64,000 nucleotides of DNA from contig CM065295.1 in NCBI GenBank assembly GCA_032871835.1, forward strand, positions 66,892,687 through 66,956,686, given 5' to 3'. The stretch's first letter is position 1; every line of letters starts with the position of its first letter. Shown here in pieces: positions 12,620-23,267 of the stretch. A program made the translations under genes and the position numbers. A model generated the notes under the pieces. That model was not told the DNA's origin, searched no databases, and worked only from the letters and a program-made list of their open reading frames with translations. Source of the DNA: Dipteronia dyeriana (taxonomy: Eukaryota; Streptophyta; Magnoliopsida; Sapindales; Sapindaceae).

Positions 12620-12915
12620 TGTCGAGTACTTCATTAAACTGGCATGTTCGGATAACTTAACCAAGTATCTTATTAAACTGGTAGTTACCCAAATAACTTT
12701 AATCGCCAAGTATCTTATTAAACTGACTTTTCGATGTTCGGGTAACTTAACCAAGTATCTTATTAAACTGGGAGTTACCCGAATAACTTTAATTGCCAAG
12801 AATCTTATTAAACTGGCTCTTTAATGTTCGAGTAACTTAACCGAGTGTCTTATTAAACCGGTTGTTACCCGAATGACTTTAATTGCCAAGTATCTTATTA
12901 AACTGGCTCTTTATT
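12620..12915. repeat. Tandem repeat of about 95 bp in the 3' region of element 1
   Basis: Six copies of an aagtatcttattaaactg core lie alternately between two spacers (one with gttcgg.taacttaacc, one with gttacccgaataactttaattgcc), giving three units of about 95 bp. It lies between integrase and antisense gene, in what would be the long 3' untranslated region. The frames seen on both strands here are repeat artefacts. Confidence 0.85.
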
Positions 12916-13473
12916 ATTAACCGAGTCATCTTGAAACAGGCAAGTTTACACTTGTGTTTCATACCCGGTTGCTACCCCAACATTACATCAAGGCTCACCA
13001 TGATCATATGTTCGAGTCCTTACGCAATACCAAGGACGTCTCCCCAGTTTTTATGCGCAAGGGTTTGTCGAATCGTTGAGTTCTCTTAAAAAGTTGCTCA
13101 ACACATGTACGTATTTCACCGAAATTTCTCCCGATAGCGTCCCGAGCATTTTTCCAGAGTGGTGCTTCGGGTTTGCCTTTTTGCTAAGGTCATTTTGACC
13201 ATGCTCGGCTGGCATGCTCCTACGAGCTTCTCCACCCATTCAGGATTTGATGGTCCCGAGAATTCTATTTGCATCTTCTTATTATCATGCTCTTCTTCAA
13301 TATGTTCTTATTAGCATATGCTTTCTTTTGGAAATCCCGAGCTCGATGCTTTTCTTTCGAAAATTCAGAGTAATTTTATTTATTACTGCAAAATATCAAC
13401 AAAGATTTAAATTCCATAGATTATATTTACCCTAACTAATATTGTCTTGACTAGAAAGAGAAAAAAAAAGAAT
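12916..13473. other. Non-coding part of element 1 between repeats and integrase
   Basis: No supported coding sequence. The segment reads as 3' untranslated DNA of the minus-strand element. Confidence 0.6.
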
Positions 13474-14325
13474 TTAAGGATAGAAAATCTTCAGATATTG
13501 GGCATTGCATGGTCGGGGTAAAATCCCTCCATTGGGTCGAGCAATCCAATAAGCTCCATGGCCAGCTACTCCCTCGATCTTGTATGGACCTTCCCATTTA
13601 TCAGCCAGGGAACCTACGACTTTATTTTTTGTGTTTAAAGACACCCTCTTAAGCACCAGGTCTTCTAGCTGGAATTTCCTGATCCGAACATGAGAGTTGT
13701 AGTGGCGAGCTACTCTTTGCTGATATGCCATATTTCTTATTCGGGACTTCTCCATTTTTTCTTCTAGTTCATCCAGATTTTGTAATAGCATATCAACATT
13801 CTGCTCTTCATCGTATAGCTTGACCCGAGGTGACGCATACGATGTTTCTATGGGGATAACAGCTTTTGTTCTGAATGCTAAAGTGTATTGAGTCTCTCTT
13901 GTTGAAGTCCTTGCTGTCATCCGGTATGCCCATAATACTTCGGGTAGCTTTTCAAACCAGCTACCTTTTTTGTCATCTAACTTTGCCTTGATAGTGTTCT
14001 TGATGATTTTATTTACCGCTTCTACCTGGCCATTGGTTTGAAGGTGGGCAGGTGTGGCATAGTAATTGGAAATATGATATTCCTTGCACAACTGTCTGAA
14101 TTTTAGGTTAGGAAATTGGGTACCGTTGTCTGTGATTATTGTGTTTGGAACTCCAAACCTATAAAGTATATTATTTTTCACAAAATTTGTGGTGTTTGCT
14201 TCTGTGATATGTACTAGTGCTTCAACTTCCGCCCACTTTGTGAAATAGTCAACAGCTACTATGACGTGTTTTGCTCCACCCCCTGTTCCAGCTGGCATTG
14301 GGCCAATCAGGTATAAACCCTGCAT
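13474..14325 (-). pseudogene. Integrase core and C-terminus, element 1
   Basis: Integrase inserts the element's cDNA into the chromosome. This 283-residue frame carries the D,D,E catalytic core: D in VDYFTKWAEVEA, D in ITDNGTQF, and E in TNGQVEAVNK. It continues through the DAYENA-like helical region (MAYQQRVARHYN) to the C-terminal domain (GDLVLKRV-like, KWEGPYKIEGV). The frame is open from the core to the stop at 13474. The preceding zinc-finger half is in another frame (14307-15344), so a shift near 14307-14325 separates them. Sequence resemblance is to plant Ty3/gypsy TAT integrases. Taken alone it looks nearly intact. Confidence 0.9.
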
Positions 14326-15344
14326 GGCGAATGGCCATGGGCTATGAGGTTTCTGAGTTTTTCAGGAGGCTGTCGGATATAGTTGGAGATTATTTGACAA
14401 GTATTGCAACTTTCCGACCATTGGTGTGCATCTGAGAAAAGTGTGGGCCAATAATAGCCTTGCCTGAGCACCTTGTGTGCTAAACTTTTACCCCCAGTGT
14501 GGTTTCCGCAAACTCCTTCATGGATCTCCTGAAGTATTCGATGTGCATCTTCTTCTAGTACACATATCTGGAGAGCTCGGGAAAACCCTCTTCTATATAA
14601 TTCTCCTCTGATCAAGGTGTACCTTACTGATCGATACTTGATGTGCTTTGCTGGTACGGGATCTTCTGGGAGCACGCATTCTTCCAGGAACCTTCTCAGC
14701 TGAATCATCCAACCGTCTTGCGGTGTTCGGGTTTCTGAGATTTCTAGGTGCTTCAGTTCAGCTGTACTCGGTTTAAGGAGATGTGCGACCGGAATGGTCT
14801 TCGGTCTGATTGTGGTTGTTGCTGACGCTAGTTTAGACAATGCGTCTGCCTTTTCATTTTTCTCCATGGGGATCTGAGCAATCTTGTATTCTTTAAATTT
14901 TTGGAGGAGTTGTTTTACGATGTCATGGTAGGCTATCATGCATTCATCTTTGGCTTGGTACTCGTCAATGACCTGGTTGACAACTACCTGTGAATCGCTG
15001 AATATCTCAACTTCATCTGCCCCAAGAGCTATGCAGACTCTGAGTCCAGCTAATAGCGCCTCGTACTCGGCTTGATTATTAGTTGCTTTGAAATCAAATC
15101 TCATGGCACATTCAACATCATCTCCTTCTGGAGTACATACTACGATCCCTGGCCCACTGCCATGAGTATTTGAAGAACCATCAACATACAGTTTCCATGG
15201 AAAATCTTTACCCAACATTCTTTTTGCTTCTAGGTTTGGCTCTGTGAACTCGGCTATGAAGTCTGCCATGACCTGTCCTTTGAGGGATGTTCTGGGGACA
15301 TAATGAATGCCAAATTCACTTAGCTCGATTGCCCATTTGGTCAA
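14307..15344 (-). pseudogene. Second (archaeal-type) RNase H and integrase zinc finger, element 1
   Basis: The frame begins inside the linker after the first RNase H. The second RNase H shows its four acidic positions: D in LYVDGSS, E in NNQAEYEAL, D in IFSDSQVVV, D in EKADALSKLAS. A variable linker follows, then the integrase H2C2 finger: H in IHEGVCGNH, H in the same segment, and CNTCQ. The presence of two RNase H domains, the second RVT_3-like, distinguishes TAT-lineage elements from most other plant gypsy groups. The frame ends near 14307, where a frameshift leads into the integrase core. The first residues are set by a fortuitous start; the domain belongs to the gag-pol polyprotein. Confidence 0.9.
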
Positions 15345-15365
15345 TCTTCCTAAAATTTCTGGCTT

Positions 15366-15773
15366 TTACAACATTTGTCTTAATGGGCAGTCGGTGAGAA
15401 CCTGGATTGTGTGGGCCTGGAAATACGGTCTTAGCTTTTTTGCTACTGAAACCAATGCTAAGGTCATTTTCTCTACCTGTGAGTACCTTGTTTCAGCTGG
15501 TAGGAGTGCCTTGCTGGTATAATATACTAGTTTCTGCACTCCATCTTCTGTTCGGACTAAAACTGAGCTTGCTGCAAGCTCGGTTATTGACAGATACAAC
15601 TGAAGTACTTCCCCTGTTTGTGGTTTTGAGAGAATTGGGGCCTGTCCCAAGTACTCTTTTATTTTTAAGAATGTCTGTTCGCACTCTTCATTCCATTCAA
15701 GTCCTTTCCCTTTTTTGATTATTTTGAAGAAAGACACGCACATGTCAGTAGCTTTTGAGATGAATCTTCCCAA
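15366..15773 (-). pseudogene. First RNase H and connection domain, element 1
   Basis: Degrades the RNA strand during reverse transcription. The frame contains ILSKPQTGEVLQLYLS (start of the classical gypsy RNase H, with the first acidic position replaced in YLSITE), YYTSKALLPAETRYSQVEK and the terminal TDCPLRQML. Loss of catalytic residues in this first RNase H is common where a second RNase H follows. A stop at about 15363 separates it from the next frame, and a break near 15775-15850 separates it from the reverse transcriptase. Confidence 0.85.
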
Positions 15774-15852
15774 GGAAGCTAAACACTCTGTCAGGCCGTT
15801 GTACTTCTTTTAATGTTTTTGGTGAGGTCATTTTCTGTAGGGCCTGGATTTT

Positions 15853-16400
15853 CTAGGGATTAACTTCAATTCCTCTTTGGTGAACCTGAAATCCCAGGAA
15901 TCTCCCTGAAGGGACACCGGATAAACATTTGTTCGGGTTCAACTTCATCTGGTATCTCTTTAGGGCATCAAATGTTTCTCGGAGGTCCAGGGCATGCTTA
16001 TCAGCCGAGACGCTTTTAGTCAGCATGTCATCAATGTAAACTTCCATGTTTCTTCCTATTTGCCGAGTGAAGATTTTGTTGACCAGCCTTTGATATGTAG
16101 CACCTGCATTTTTCAAACCGAAAGGCATTACTGTGTAACAGTATAAACCCTGATCTGTTGTGAAGGCTGTCTTTTCTTCGTCGTCCTTGTTCATCCTGAT
16201 CTGGTTGAATCCCGAGTAGGCGTCTTTGAAGTTGAGCAATTCGTGGCTTGCTGTGATGTCCACCAGCTGGTCTATCCTTGGAAGTGGGAAGCTGTCTTTT
16301 GAGCATGCCTTGTTCAGATCCGTAAAATCTACGCATATTCTCCATTACCGGTTTTTCTTTTGGACGAGGACTACATTGGCTACCCATTGAGGGTAGTTGA
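15853..16400 (-). pseudogene. Reverse transcriptase, element 1
   Basis: Ty3/gypsy reverse transcriptase. Recognisable blocks in order: the LVDITASHELLNFKDAYSG region, MPFGLKNAGATYQRL, the catalytic YIDDML (near 16030-16050), and FLGFQV. The N-terminal fingers lie in a second frame (16031-16387), so there is a frameshift near 16263-16330. The frame ends at 15853 with a stop shortly before the RNase H. Catalytic aspartates of the YIDD box are present but the polyprotein is broken. Confidence 0.88.
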
Positions 16401-16553
16401 CCTCTCTAATTGATCATGTAGCAAGTAGCATTTCTACCTCTAGTTTGATAGCCCGACTCCTTTCTGGATTGAACGAACTTCTCTTTTGTCTCACTGGTTT
16501 CACATTCGGGTCTACTACGAGATGGTGAGACATTATTCGGACATCTATCCCGA

Positions 16554-17336
16554 TCATATCTTCGTGACTCCAAGCGAATACATCTTTGTATTCTTTAAGC
16601 AGATTGGTGAGGTCTTGTTTGCCTTTCCTCCCAAGTTAGCCCCGATATTGACCACCTTATCTGGTTCTCCTTCTTTTAATATCACTTCTTTAACTAGTTC
16701 TGTTTTAGTTTCATTCGACCCTTCCCTCATATCAAATTCAAATGATAAGAATTCTCTGGGCTGACTTGGCTGCGTTATGGTGCACACCTGTTCAGCATCG
16801 TTTTTGTCTTTGTACACTGACAAGTTTGCTCTTCGGGCCATCTCTTGGGATCCCTTGACTACCCCAACTCCCCGTTCTGTCGTGAACTTGATCATTAATG
16901 CATAAGTGGCTATCACGGCTATTGTTTTATTCAGGAATGGTCGACCCAATAATGCATTATACGGCCAATTGTCTAAATATACCACCACGAAGTCGAGTAT
17001 GACAGTTCTTTGGCATGGTGCCGTTCCAATTTTTACTGGTAGTTTAACCGTCCCAAGTAACCTTACCTCAATCCCACCAAATCCTCTGAGTTGAGTATGG
17101 AAGGGTTATAGATCTTTTCGGTCTAATCTGAGTTGATCATAGACGGCTACATTAAGGATGTCCGCCGAACTCCCATTATCAATCAGGATTCTTCTGACCT
17201 CCCAGTGACCAACCAGGGCACTTATGACCAATGCATCATTGGCCCGAACATTGACGCCATAGGAATCTACCTCAGTGAATATTATCGGGTCCCATCTTTC
17301 CTTTATCCTTTTCGGGCCTGGTTCAACCGAGTTCAC
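16554..17336 (-). pseudogene. Aspartic protease and linker, element 1
   Basis: Processes gag-pol. The active site lies in RILIDNGSSADIL, where the usual DTG/DSG reads DNG, a form seen in many TAT-lineage elements. A second conserved block, YNALLGRPFLN (about 16920-16950), is the flap/C-terminal protease motif. The two parts (17106-17336 and 16554-16988) are in the same frame, separated by a stop near 17103. A Lys/Glu-rich linker leads to the reverse transcriptase. Confidence 0.85.
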
Positions 17337-17514
17337 GTCAAAGTTATTCCTTGCTTCTATCGCTTCTCCGATTTCTTGAGTTCGTTCTCAGTTGCTTTTC
17401 CCAGTAGATGGTCCTTCAAATATTGTATGTATTATCTGATTGGCTTCGGGACTGGTTCTTTGATTTCGACCAGGGTTGAGATCAGCCTTATCCTCTTTCT
17501 TAGTTTCTGATCTC

Positions 17515-19166
17515 TCATTTTTTTTCAAGATAACATCCCGCAGATGCCCTTCCCGAATAAGAGTCTCTATGTAATCTATGAGCTGGAAACACTTTGAAGT
17601 CTCGTGACCGGTTTCCTTGTGAAATCTGCAATACTTGGTTGTATCTTTTCGGGCAAATTGAGACTGTCGCCGTGGTTATTGTACCATGTTCTTCTCTTCT
17701 AGGATGGCCAGGATTTCTTCTTGTTTTTTCCAAAGAGGGGTATAATTGGTATATCTGCCTCGGTACTTCTCTGTGGATTGTTCAGCATTAAGCCCATTGC
17801 CCCCGTCTTTGCTTTTCTCCTTACCGTTTCTCTTCTGTTTTCCCTTTTGATTCTTCCCTTTGGATTCGGCATCCTTCTACTCTGGCTTTCCTCCATGCAT
17901 ATAGCTTCCTCCTGTAGCTAACTCTTCTTCCTCGGCCAATGCGTATCCTCTCGCCATATCCATCATGTCAGCATATCTGGTCAGCCGACCTCTTCTCAAA
18001 TCAAAAGGTAGCTGTCCATTCTGCAAGTTATTGATGAATGCAGCGATTATTGCTTCATCGTTTGCACTGCCGATCTCTGATACCGCTTGGCCGAATCTCA
18101 ATAGGTGTTTCTTCAGTGACTCATCTTTCCCTTGTTTTATTTGAGCAAGGTGAGCCACTGACTTTTTCCTGTGAACATTTCTGAGGAATTGCCTTGAGAA
18201 GCTCCTGCTCAGTTCACTGAAATTTTTGATGCTTGCTGAGGGCAACCTCCCGAACCACCTCGAACCCATGTCTCCCAGAGTTTGTGGGAAATTGAGACAT
18301 AGTAAGGGATCGTTGTGGGCATACTGGGTCATGGCACTTTTATAGCGTCTTACGTGCTCTTTTGGGTCCGTATCTTTCTTAAACTGCTCCAAGTGCGGCA
18401 TCCTGAACCTTTTTGGGAAAGAGGTCCGTAAGATTTCCTTGGTGAAAAGACTGTCAGAGTCATTGCCAGATAAATCGTTGTAGCCATAACGTCTGACCAA
18501 TGCCTCTATCTGACGTCTATTGTTCTCAACTTCTTGAGTTAGGCTCTGGATCATGACATCTCTGTCCCCCATCGGGCATCCCCGACGGTTGAACCGTTGG
18601 GTAACTGTCATTCTTTCTGGCCCTTCACTTTGATGCCGAGTTTCTCGTATGACTCCGTGATGTCGTTTGCGATGAGGCCGATCACTATCTTCTGATGATG
18701 ACCGATCTCTGTGCCGGTCATGCTTGCGGTGTCTAATACAGACTGTCTGATGCTGGTCCTGCTTTTGGCGTGGTCATTCTTCTTCAGGCGTCTTACATCC
18801 AGTCGGGTTGATTGAGGTAGAGTTCCTTTCGGTTTCCGGCATAGTTTTTCCTGGCCTTACTACCACCGAGCGAAGCCTTGCAGGTGGAGGATCAAAAGCC
18901 TGTACTTCCGCAGCCATTAGATCAACAGTCTGTTCTTTTGCGGCTAATAGATCAACACCTATTCGTGCTGCGTCTGCCACCAATTGCTGTAATGCTTCTT
19001 GGAAACGCAGCGTCAGGTCTCTGCTGGTTGAGGGAATCTGTTGGATCCCTGCCAAGTGTGTGGGTTGGTCTTCTGTGTTTGATGCAAGATCTCGTGATGT
19101 ACTGCCAACATGGAAGTTATCAGGTGACTTTTGGCCATTCCCAGAATTGCTTCTGCTTCCTCCCAT
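17515..19166 (-). pseudogene. Gag, element 1
   Basis: Structural capsid/nucleocapsid protein. It begins MGGSRSNSGNGQ at 19166, 30 bp inside the 5' LTR, then a Gln/Ala-rich coiled-coil-like region (LQQLVADAARIGVDLLAAKE). One in-frame TGA at about 18771-18773 separates it from the main capsid domain at 17877-18611 (FPKRFRMPHLEQFKKDTDP, AMTQYAH, SIKNFSELSRSFSRQF, FINNL), a Retrotrans_gag-type fold. C-terminal parts continue in two other frames to about 17515 and include a nucleocapsid finger with CRFHKETGH spacing near 17620, in the CX2HX4HX4C variant typical of TAT gags. At least two frameshifts lie between 17733 and 17896. Confidence 0.87.
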
Positions 19167-19195
19167 GGCTATTAATTAAACCGAAGGTTTACACC

Positions 19196-19213
19196 CCTCA
19201 TTCAAGCACCAAT
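19196..19213 (-). promoter_or_regulatory. Primer-binding site region, element 1
   Basis: On the minus strand the bases directly after the 5' LTR read attggtgcttgaatgagg. The deletion derivative at 46,700 has attggtgctagaaggagg in the same place. Position and conservation support a tRNA primer site; the tRNA is not assigned. Confidence 0.65.
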
Positions 19214-20100
19214 TGTTGACGTTGATTTCTGGATCGTATCAGAAAATCACACAAGGATTGGATTTCGGCTATCAATTCAAAGAGAAAGAGATTTTAGAGA
19301 GAGTAACCAAGACACAAGTTTTACGTGGTAAATTTCCGATGACCGGAGAAACGTTCACGGGTGGTTGAAGGATCAACCGAGCCAAAATCCACTGTAAAAA
19401 TATGATGTTTACAAGCTCTCGATCTCTCTTTTTCTCTATATATTTTTATGTTGCTTGCTGTGTGTATATTCTTTTTTGGCGAGATTATGAGTCTATTTAT
19501 ATGTTTATAGAGCCCTAATCTGCCTTGTACAATTATAAGATCTTTGTATTTAATTAGAATTATTTATTTGCTGGAGGTTGATTGTCTTCTTTCCTGTTTC
19601 GGAGTCTTGTATGGAAGTCGATTGAGATTCTAGTAGTGCCGTCCAATTTGGACTTGTTTCCTTATAAGAATGTAGTCTTTGTAACGAAATCAAGTTGTTT
19701 CCTGATTGGGGACTCTTCTAGCTCAGTATTCTGTTTTCTCTGGGATTCCTTCCTGATGGATATCTTCGTGTATTTTATAACTTAATCCGTGTGAACTAAG
19801 CACTAATTTTCTTATTCGGTTTTCATGTTTATCCCGAGTAAGAACAACATTTGTTGGTCCAGAGTAGAGCCTTTTGAGCCCGAGTAGAAGATGCATTTCT
19901 GCTAACCCCGAGTACGTTTAATTGATTTGGAGTAGTTTAGTTGGTCCCGAGCAGGTCTTGCCATACTACTTGTTTACTCGGGCTTCTTCTATTTAATGAT
20001 GCCTTGTAGGATGTTTCCTGAGTGCCTATTTAGGGGTCCACCTGACAATTTTCTCCCTCTTGTCGGTGACGTGTATGCTTGGTAGAATTCACATACGACA
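19214..20100 (-). repeat. 5' LTR of element 1
   Basis: 887 bp, TGTTGACG...ACGACA, followed by TSD tgttt at 20101. A minus-strand TATA-like box (complement of tctatttatatgtttatag, 19492-19510) marks the promoter. It differs from the 3' LTR at scattered sites, about 5% by eye. Confidence 0.93.
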
Positions 20101-20105
20101 TGTTT

Positions 20106-20214
20106 GTTCACTTTTTTAAAAATATTTTTAATAAATTATATACTATAACTTTACTTTTAATAAAAAAGTAATAATATGACATACACAGACACACACAAAC
20201 ACACACACACACAT

Positions 20215-20270
<56 letters not shown>

Positions 20271-20417
20271 CCAATAAAAAATTGTACCAAACATATGACA
20301 AATACTAATTTGTTATTCAATTTCCATTCGATTATTAAGGATTGAGATTATATCAATCATAATTTCTCTCAATAGGATTGAAGAATCCAAATTTATTGGA
20401 CCTACTGTAGTCCCACA

Positions 20418-20450
<33 letters not shown>
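20106..20450. other. Harbinger remnant with (CA)n(TA)n and (TG)n(TA)n repeats
   Basis: Microsatellites at 20181-20266 and 20417-20451 flank AT-rich DNA with ggattg/caatcc words like those in the Harbinger ends. The viral insert begins immediately after the second repeat. Confidence 0.6.
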
Positions 20451-20451
<1 letters not shown>

Positions 20452-21056
20452 CAAAACCCAGGAAATTCCCTTTCTTGGTTCATCTATTTTGACAAAAAAT
20501 TTCTCATTAATTTACCATTCTGGTTCCTTGAATGGTGGGACAAATTTGGACCTATCATTGATTTCCTTCCTCCTCCAGTCAAAGAAAGTTTTTCTTTCTA
20601 GATCTGAAATGTTGACAGACCAGATACATGGGAATTCTACCCAGACTTATTTTTATTCTTCGTCCAATTCAATTTAACATGGATTCTCATGCTTGAGTAT
20701 TCCATCCAAGACAAGCTCATTGGGAATGTAAATGTCCCCTGTTTTGGCAGACAAGTGAAGATCAAATGGTGGAGTGACATGAATCTTGCCAATCTTGGGA
20801 AAGACAGAGTTTCTAAATGGTTCTCAGACAATCCTACTTTTTGTTCCAAAGCAACTAACCAATCTAGCTTTCTGATGGCGAAATCCCAGAACCAGGCCAG
20901 AATTGCAGCCGTCTGCAGTCCTAACGAGCTCATGAGAATTGCCGAAGAAATGAAAAATACCATGGCAAGCATGTCTCAGGCTGGTTCTGACAAAAGTGAA
21001 GAAAAGGACAACTCAGAAAAGGATGACTCAGACAACTATGCTTTTGACAGTGAGGA
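20451..21056 (+). repeat. Inverted duplicate of the viral ORF2 3' half
   Basis: A near-identical inverted copy of 21619-22207, about 97% by eye, with an 18-bp extra repeat in an acidic Asp/Ser/Glu stretch. Its longest open part (20689-21081) corresponds to 21586-21903 on the other strand. It is a rearrangement product rather than a separate gene. Confidence 0.9.
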
Positions 21057-21190
21057 GCCAAAACGAAGCAGGATAATATAAAACAGAAAGCACAGTACAA
21101 AATATAGCAATTCTAAAAACATAAAGAGAATCAAAGATAAAATAGCCAGAAATAAGTCCGACAGCAAAGTGAATTCACAGAAATAAGTCA

Positions 21191-21480
21191 CACTTTATTT
21201 ATGTAATGGAGAAATTTACAAAGGAAAGGAGGAAGAGTAATAGTAAAGCTACACAGAGCTTTCTTAGAAGGGAATTCAAAATAAGAAAACTGAACTTGGT
21301 TTATAAATGAAACACACAAACATATTTATATGGAGTTCAACTAACTCTGGTTAAAATAAAAGTGTCGGTAAACCATGGTTAAGTGTCGGTAAACCAAACC
21401 ATGGTCAAGTGTCGGTAAACCATGGTCAATGAACCTTGGTTAATATTGTCGGTTAATCATGGTAAGCAGACCATGGTCAG
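21191..21480 (-). promoter_or_regulatory. Viral promoter and polyadenylation region
   Basis: On the minus strand: three direct repeats containing accatggtttaccgacactt (about 21361-21430, with looser copies to 21480), then a TATA box ccatataaatatg (21321-21333), then AATAAA at 21194-21199, about 95 nt after the expected transcription start. A poly(A) signal shortly downstream of the start is the usual caulimovirid arrangement, allowing a terminally redundant RNA. Confidence 0.7.
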
Positions 21481-21585
21481 GTTACTTTTTATCTTTAACC
21501 TTGATGATGAGTTGTCTTTTGTCGCATTTGTTGGTGAGCTGTCTCTTGTCGGCCACTTGATCTTATCCTTAAAGATTGGACTAAG

Positions 21586-22980
21586 TCAGGGATCATACCC
21601 AAAATAAGTTGATGGGTCCTCACTGTCAAAAGCATAGTTGTCTGAGTTGTCCTTTTCTTCACTTTTGTCAGAACCAGCCTGAGACATGCTTGCCATGGTA
21701 TTTTTCATTTCTTCGGAAATTCTCATGAGCTCGTTAGGACTGCAGACGGCTGCAATTCTGGCCTGGTTCTGGGATTTCGCCATCAGAAAGCTAGATTGGT
21801 TAGTTGCTTTGGAACAAAAAGTAGGATTGTCTGAGAACCATTTAGAAACTCTGTCTTTCCCAAGATTGGCAAGATTCATGTCACTCCACCATTTGATCTT
21901 CACTTGTCTTCCAAAATAGGGGACATTTACATTCCCAATGAGCTTGTCTTGGATGGAATACTCAAGTATGAGAATCCATATTAAATTGAATTGGACGAAG
22001 AATAAAAATAAGTATGGGTAGAATTCCTATGTATCTGGTCTGTCAACATTTGAGATCCAGAAAGAAAAACTTTCTTTGACTGGAGGAGGAAGGAAATCAA
22101 TGATATGTCCAAATTTGTCCCACCATTCAAGGAACTAGAATGGTAAATTAATGAGATTTTTTTTGTCAAAATAGATGAACCAAGAAAGGGAATTTCCTGG
22201 GTTTTGTCCATAAAATAAATTTGTCCAAGCATCTCTATAATCCCAATAAGAAAAGTCTGATACATGGAAAATTCTGCTGAAATTTCTTTTTGAATTAAGG
22301 TCACCGCCCCATTGTTCCAAAGTAATAATTTTACAAATTTTTATTTTTCTAAAAATCAAATTTTCCTTGTCGATTTTGTCAAAAACATCTGAAATAAAAA
22401 TTGAGTCTGTATCTATGAGAATGAACTCATAGAAAATATGTCTTTTTGTCAAATCTTCTGGGATCCTTCCAAACAGGGAGTTGATAATATCATCCGCCAG
22501 TTTTTTAGGTTCCCTAAAGTAATGGTCATGCAGAAAATGCTCTTCCATGGCAAAGAATCGGTCAAAGAAGGGTTTGTTGACATAGGAATAGGTTGGTTGG
22601 TTGATTTTATGGAGGGCTGCTAATGAAGTTTGAGTTAAAATCTTGTCTTGTTTATTTGAGTGTGGGCTCACTTTTGAAGACACAACTGTCTTAAAAGGGC
22701 TACTGTTAATTGCTAAGGGTGAGAAGGTGTTTGTCATATGGATTGGGCTTTGGCTAGAAGAAGGCCCAGAAGGAGGTAATGGGGGAAAATGTATAGGTAG
22801 GTTATGTGGGGATCTGGGCTATGATATAAGTGAAATAGCATACTTGTCTTTATGACTTCCTCTAGGGGAAGTATGATAAGTCGATATGTCTGAATTTTTG
22901 TCTGATAAGTCAGATCTTGTGGAGCCCCTACCACCAGGGCTTCGGCCGCCACCACCACGACCTCTGTTTGTACTGGTCAT
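21586..22980 (-). pseudogene. Viral ORF2, unknown function
   Basis: The ATG at 22978-22980 overlaps the ORF1 stop as ATGA. The N-terminus is Gly/Arg-rich (MTSTNRGRGGGGRSPGG), suggesting nucleic-acid binding. An in-frame TAG at 22819-22821 interrupts it, after which the frame reopens through 22135 with a conserved-looking body (DRFFAMEEHFLHDHYF, FYEFILIDTD, ITLEQWGGD). Further shifts lie between about 21905 and 22135. The last part (21586-21903) has IKWWSDMNLANLGKD and an acidic Asp/Ser/Glu tail. Some florendoviruses are known to carry an ORF2 of unknown function; I do not assign one here. Confidence 0.7.
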
Positions 22981-23267
22981 TTTTCTCCCTGTAAGAATTC
23001 TCTGGTCAGAAAATCTGGGAGACTATTTTCTGATCCTTTAATATATTCAATATCAAAATCAAAAGTAGATAAAATTGCTTTCCATCTAGCAAAGATTTGT
23101 TTAGAGGCAAGATTTTTTACATCTTTTTTCAAAATAAATTTTGCCGACTGACAGTCAACTCTCAAAACAAATTTTTGATTTATTAAATCATCTTGTAATT
23201 TCTGAATTGTCAAGACAATGGCTAGAATTTCTTTCTTAACGGTTGAATATTTTAACTGAGTATCATT
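22977..23267 (-). pseudogene. Viral RNase H
   Basis: C-terminal domain of the viral polymerase, continuous in frame with the reverse transcriptase except for one TAG at about 23271-23273 where the family normally has Trp. RVDCQSAKFIL holds a catalytic Asp; DFDIEYIKGSENSLPDFLTRE ends the domain with its last Asp. It ends at the TGA that overlaps the ORF2 start. Typical of caulimovirid and Ty3-type RNase H. Confidence 0.85.

Larger units (their letters stand above)
8210..20100 (-). mobile_element. Complete Ty3/gypsy element, TAT lineage (element 1)
   Basis: Two 887-bp direct repeats (8210-9096 and 19214-20100) start TGTTGACG and end ACGACA and bracket 10.1 kb. The 5-bp target duplication tgttt is exact on both sides (8205-8209 and 20101-20105), so the insertion is complete. 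Genes read on the minus strand: gag, protease, reverse transcriptase, RNase H, a second (archaeal-type) RNase H, integrase. The second RNase H before the integrase marks the plant TAT lineage. A plus-strand spliced gene fills the space between integrase and 3' LTR. LTR identity is about 95% by eye, and coding regions carry stops and frameshifts, so the copy is old and inactive. Confidence 0.92.
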
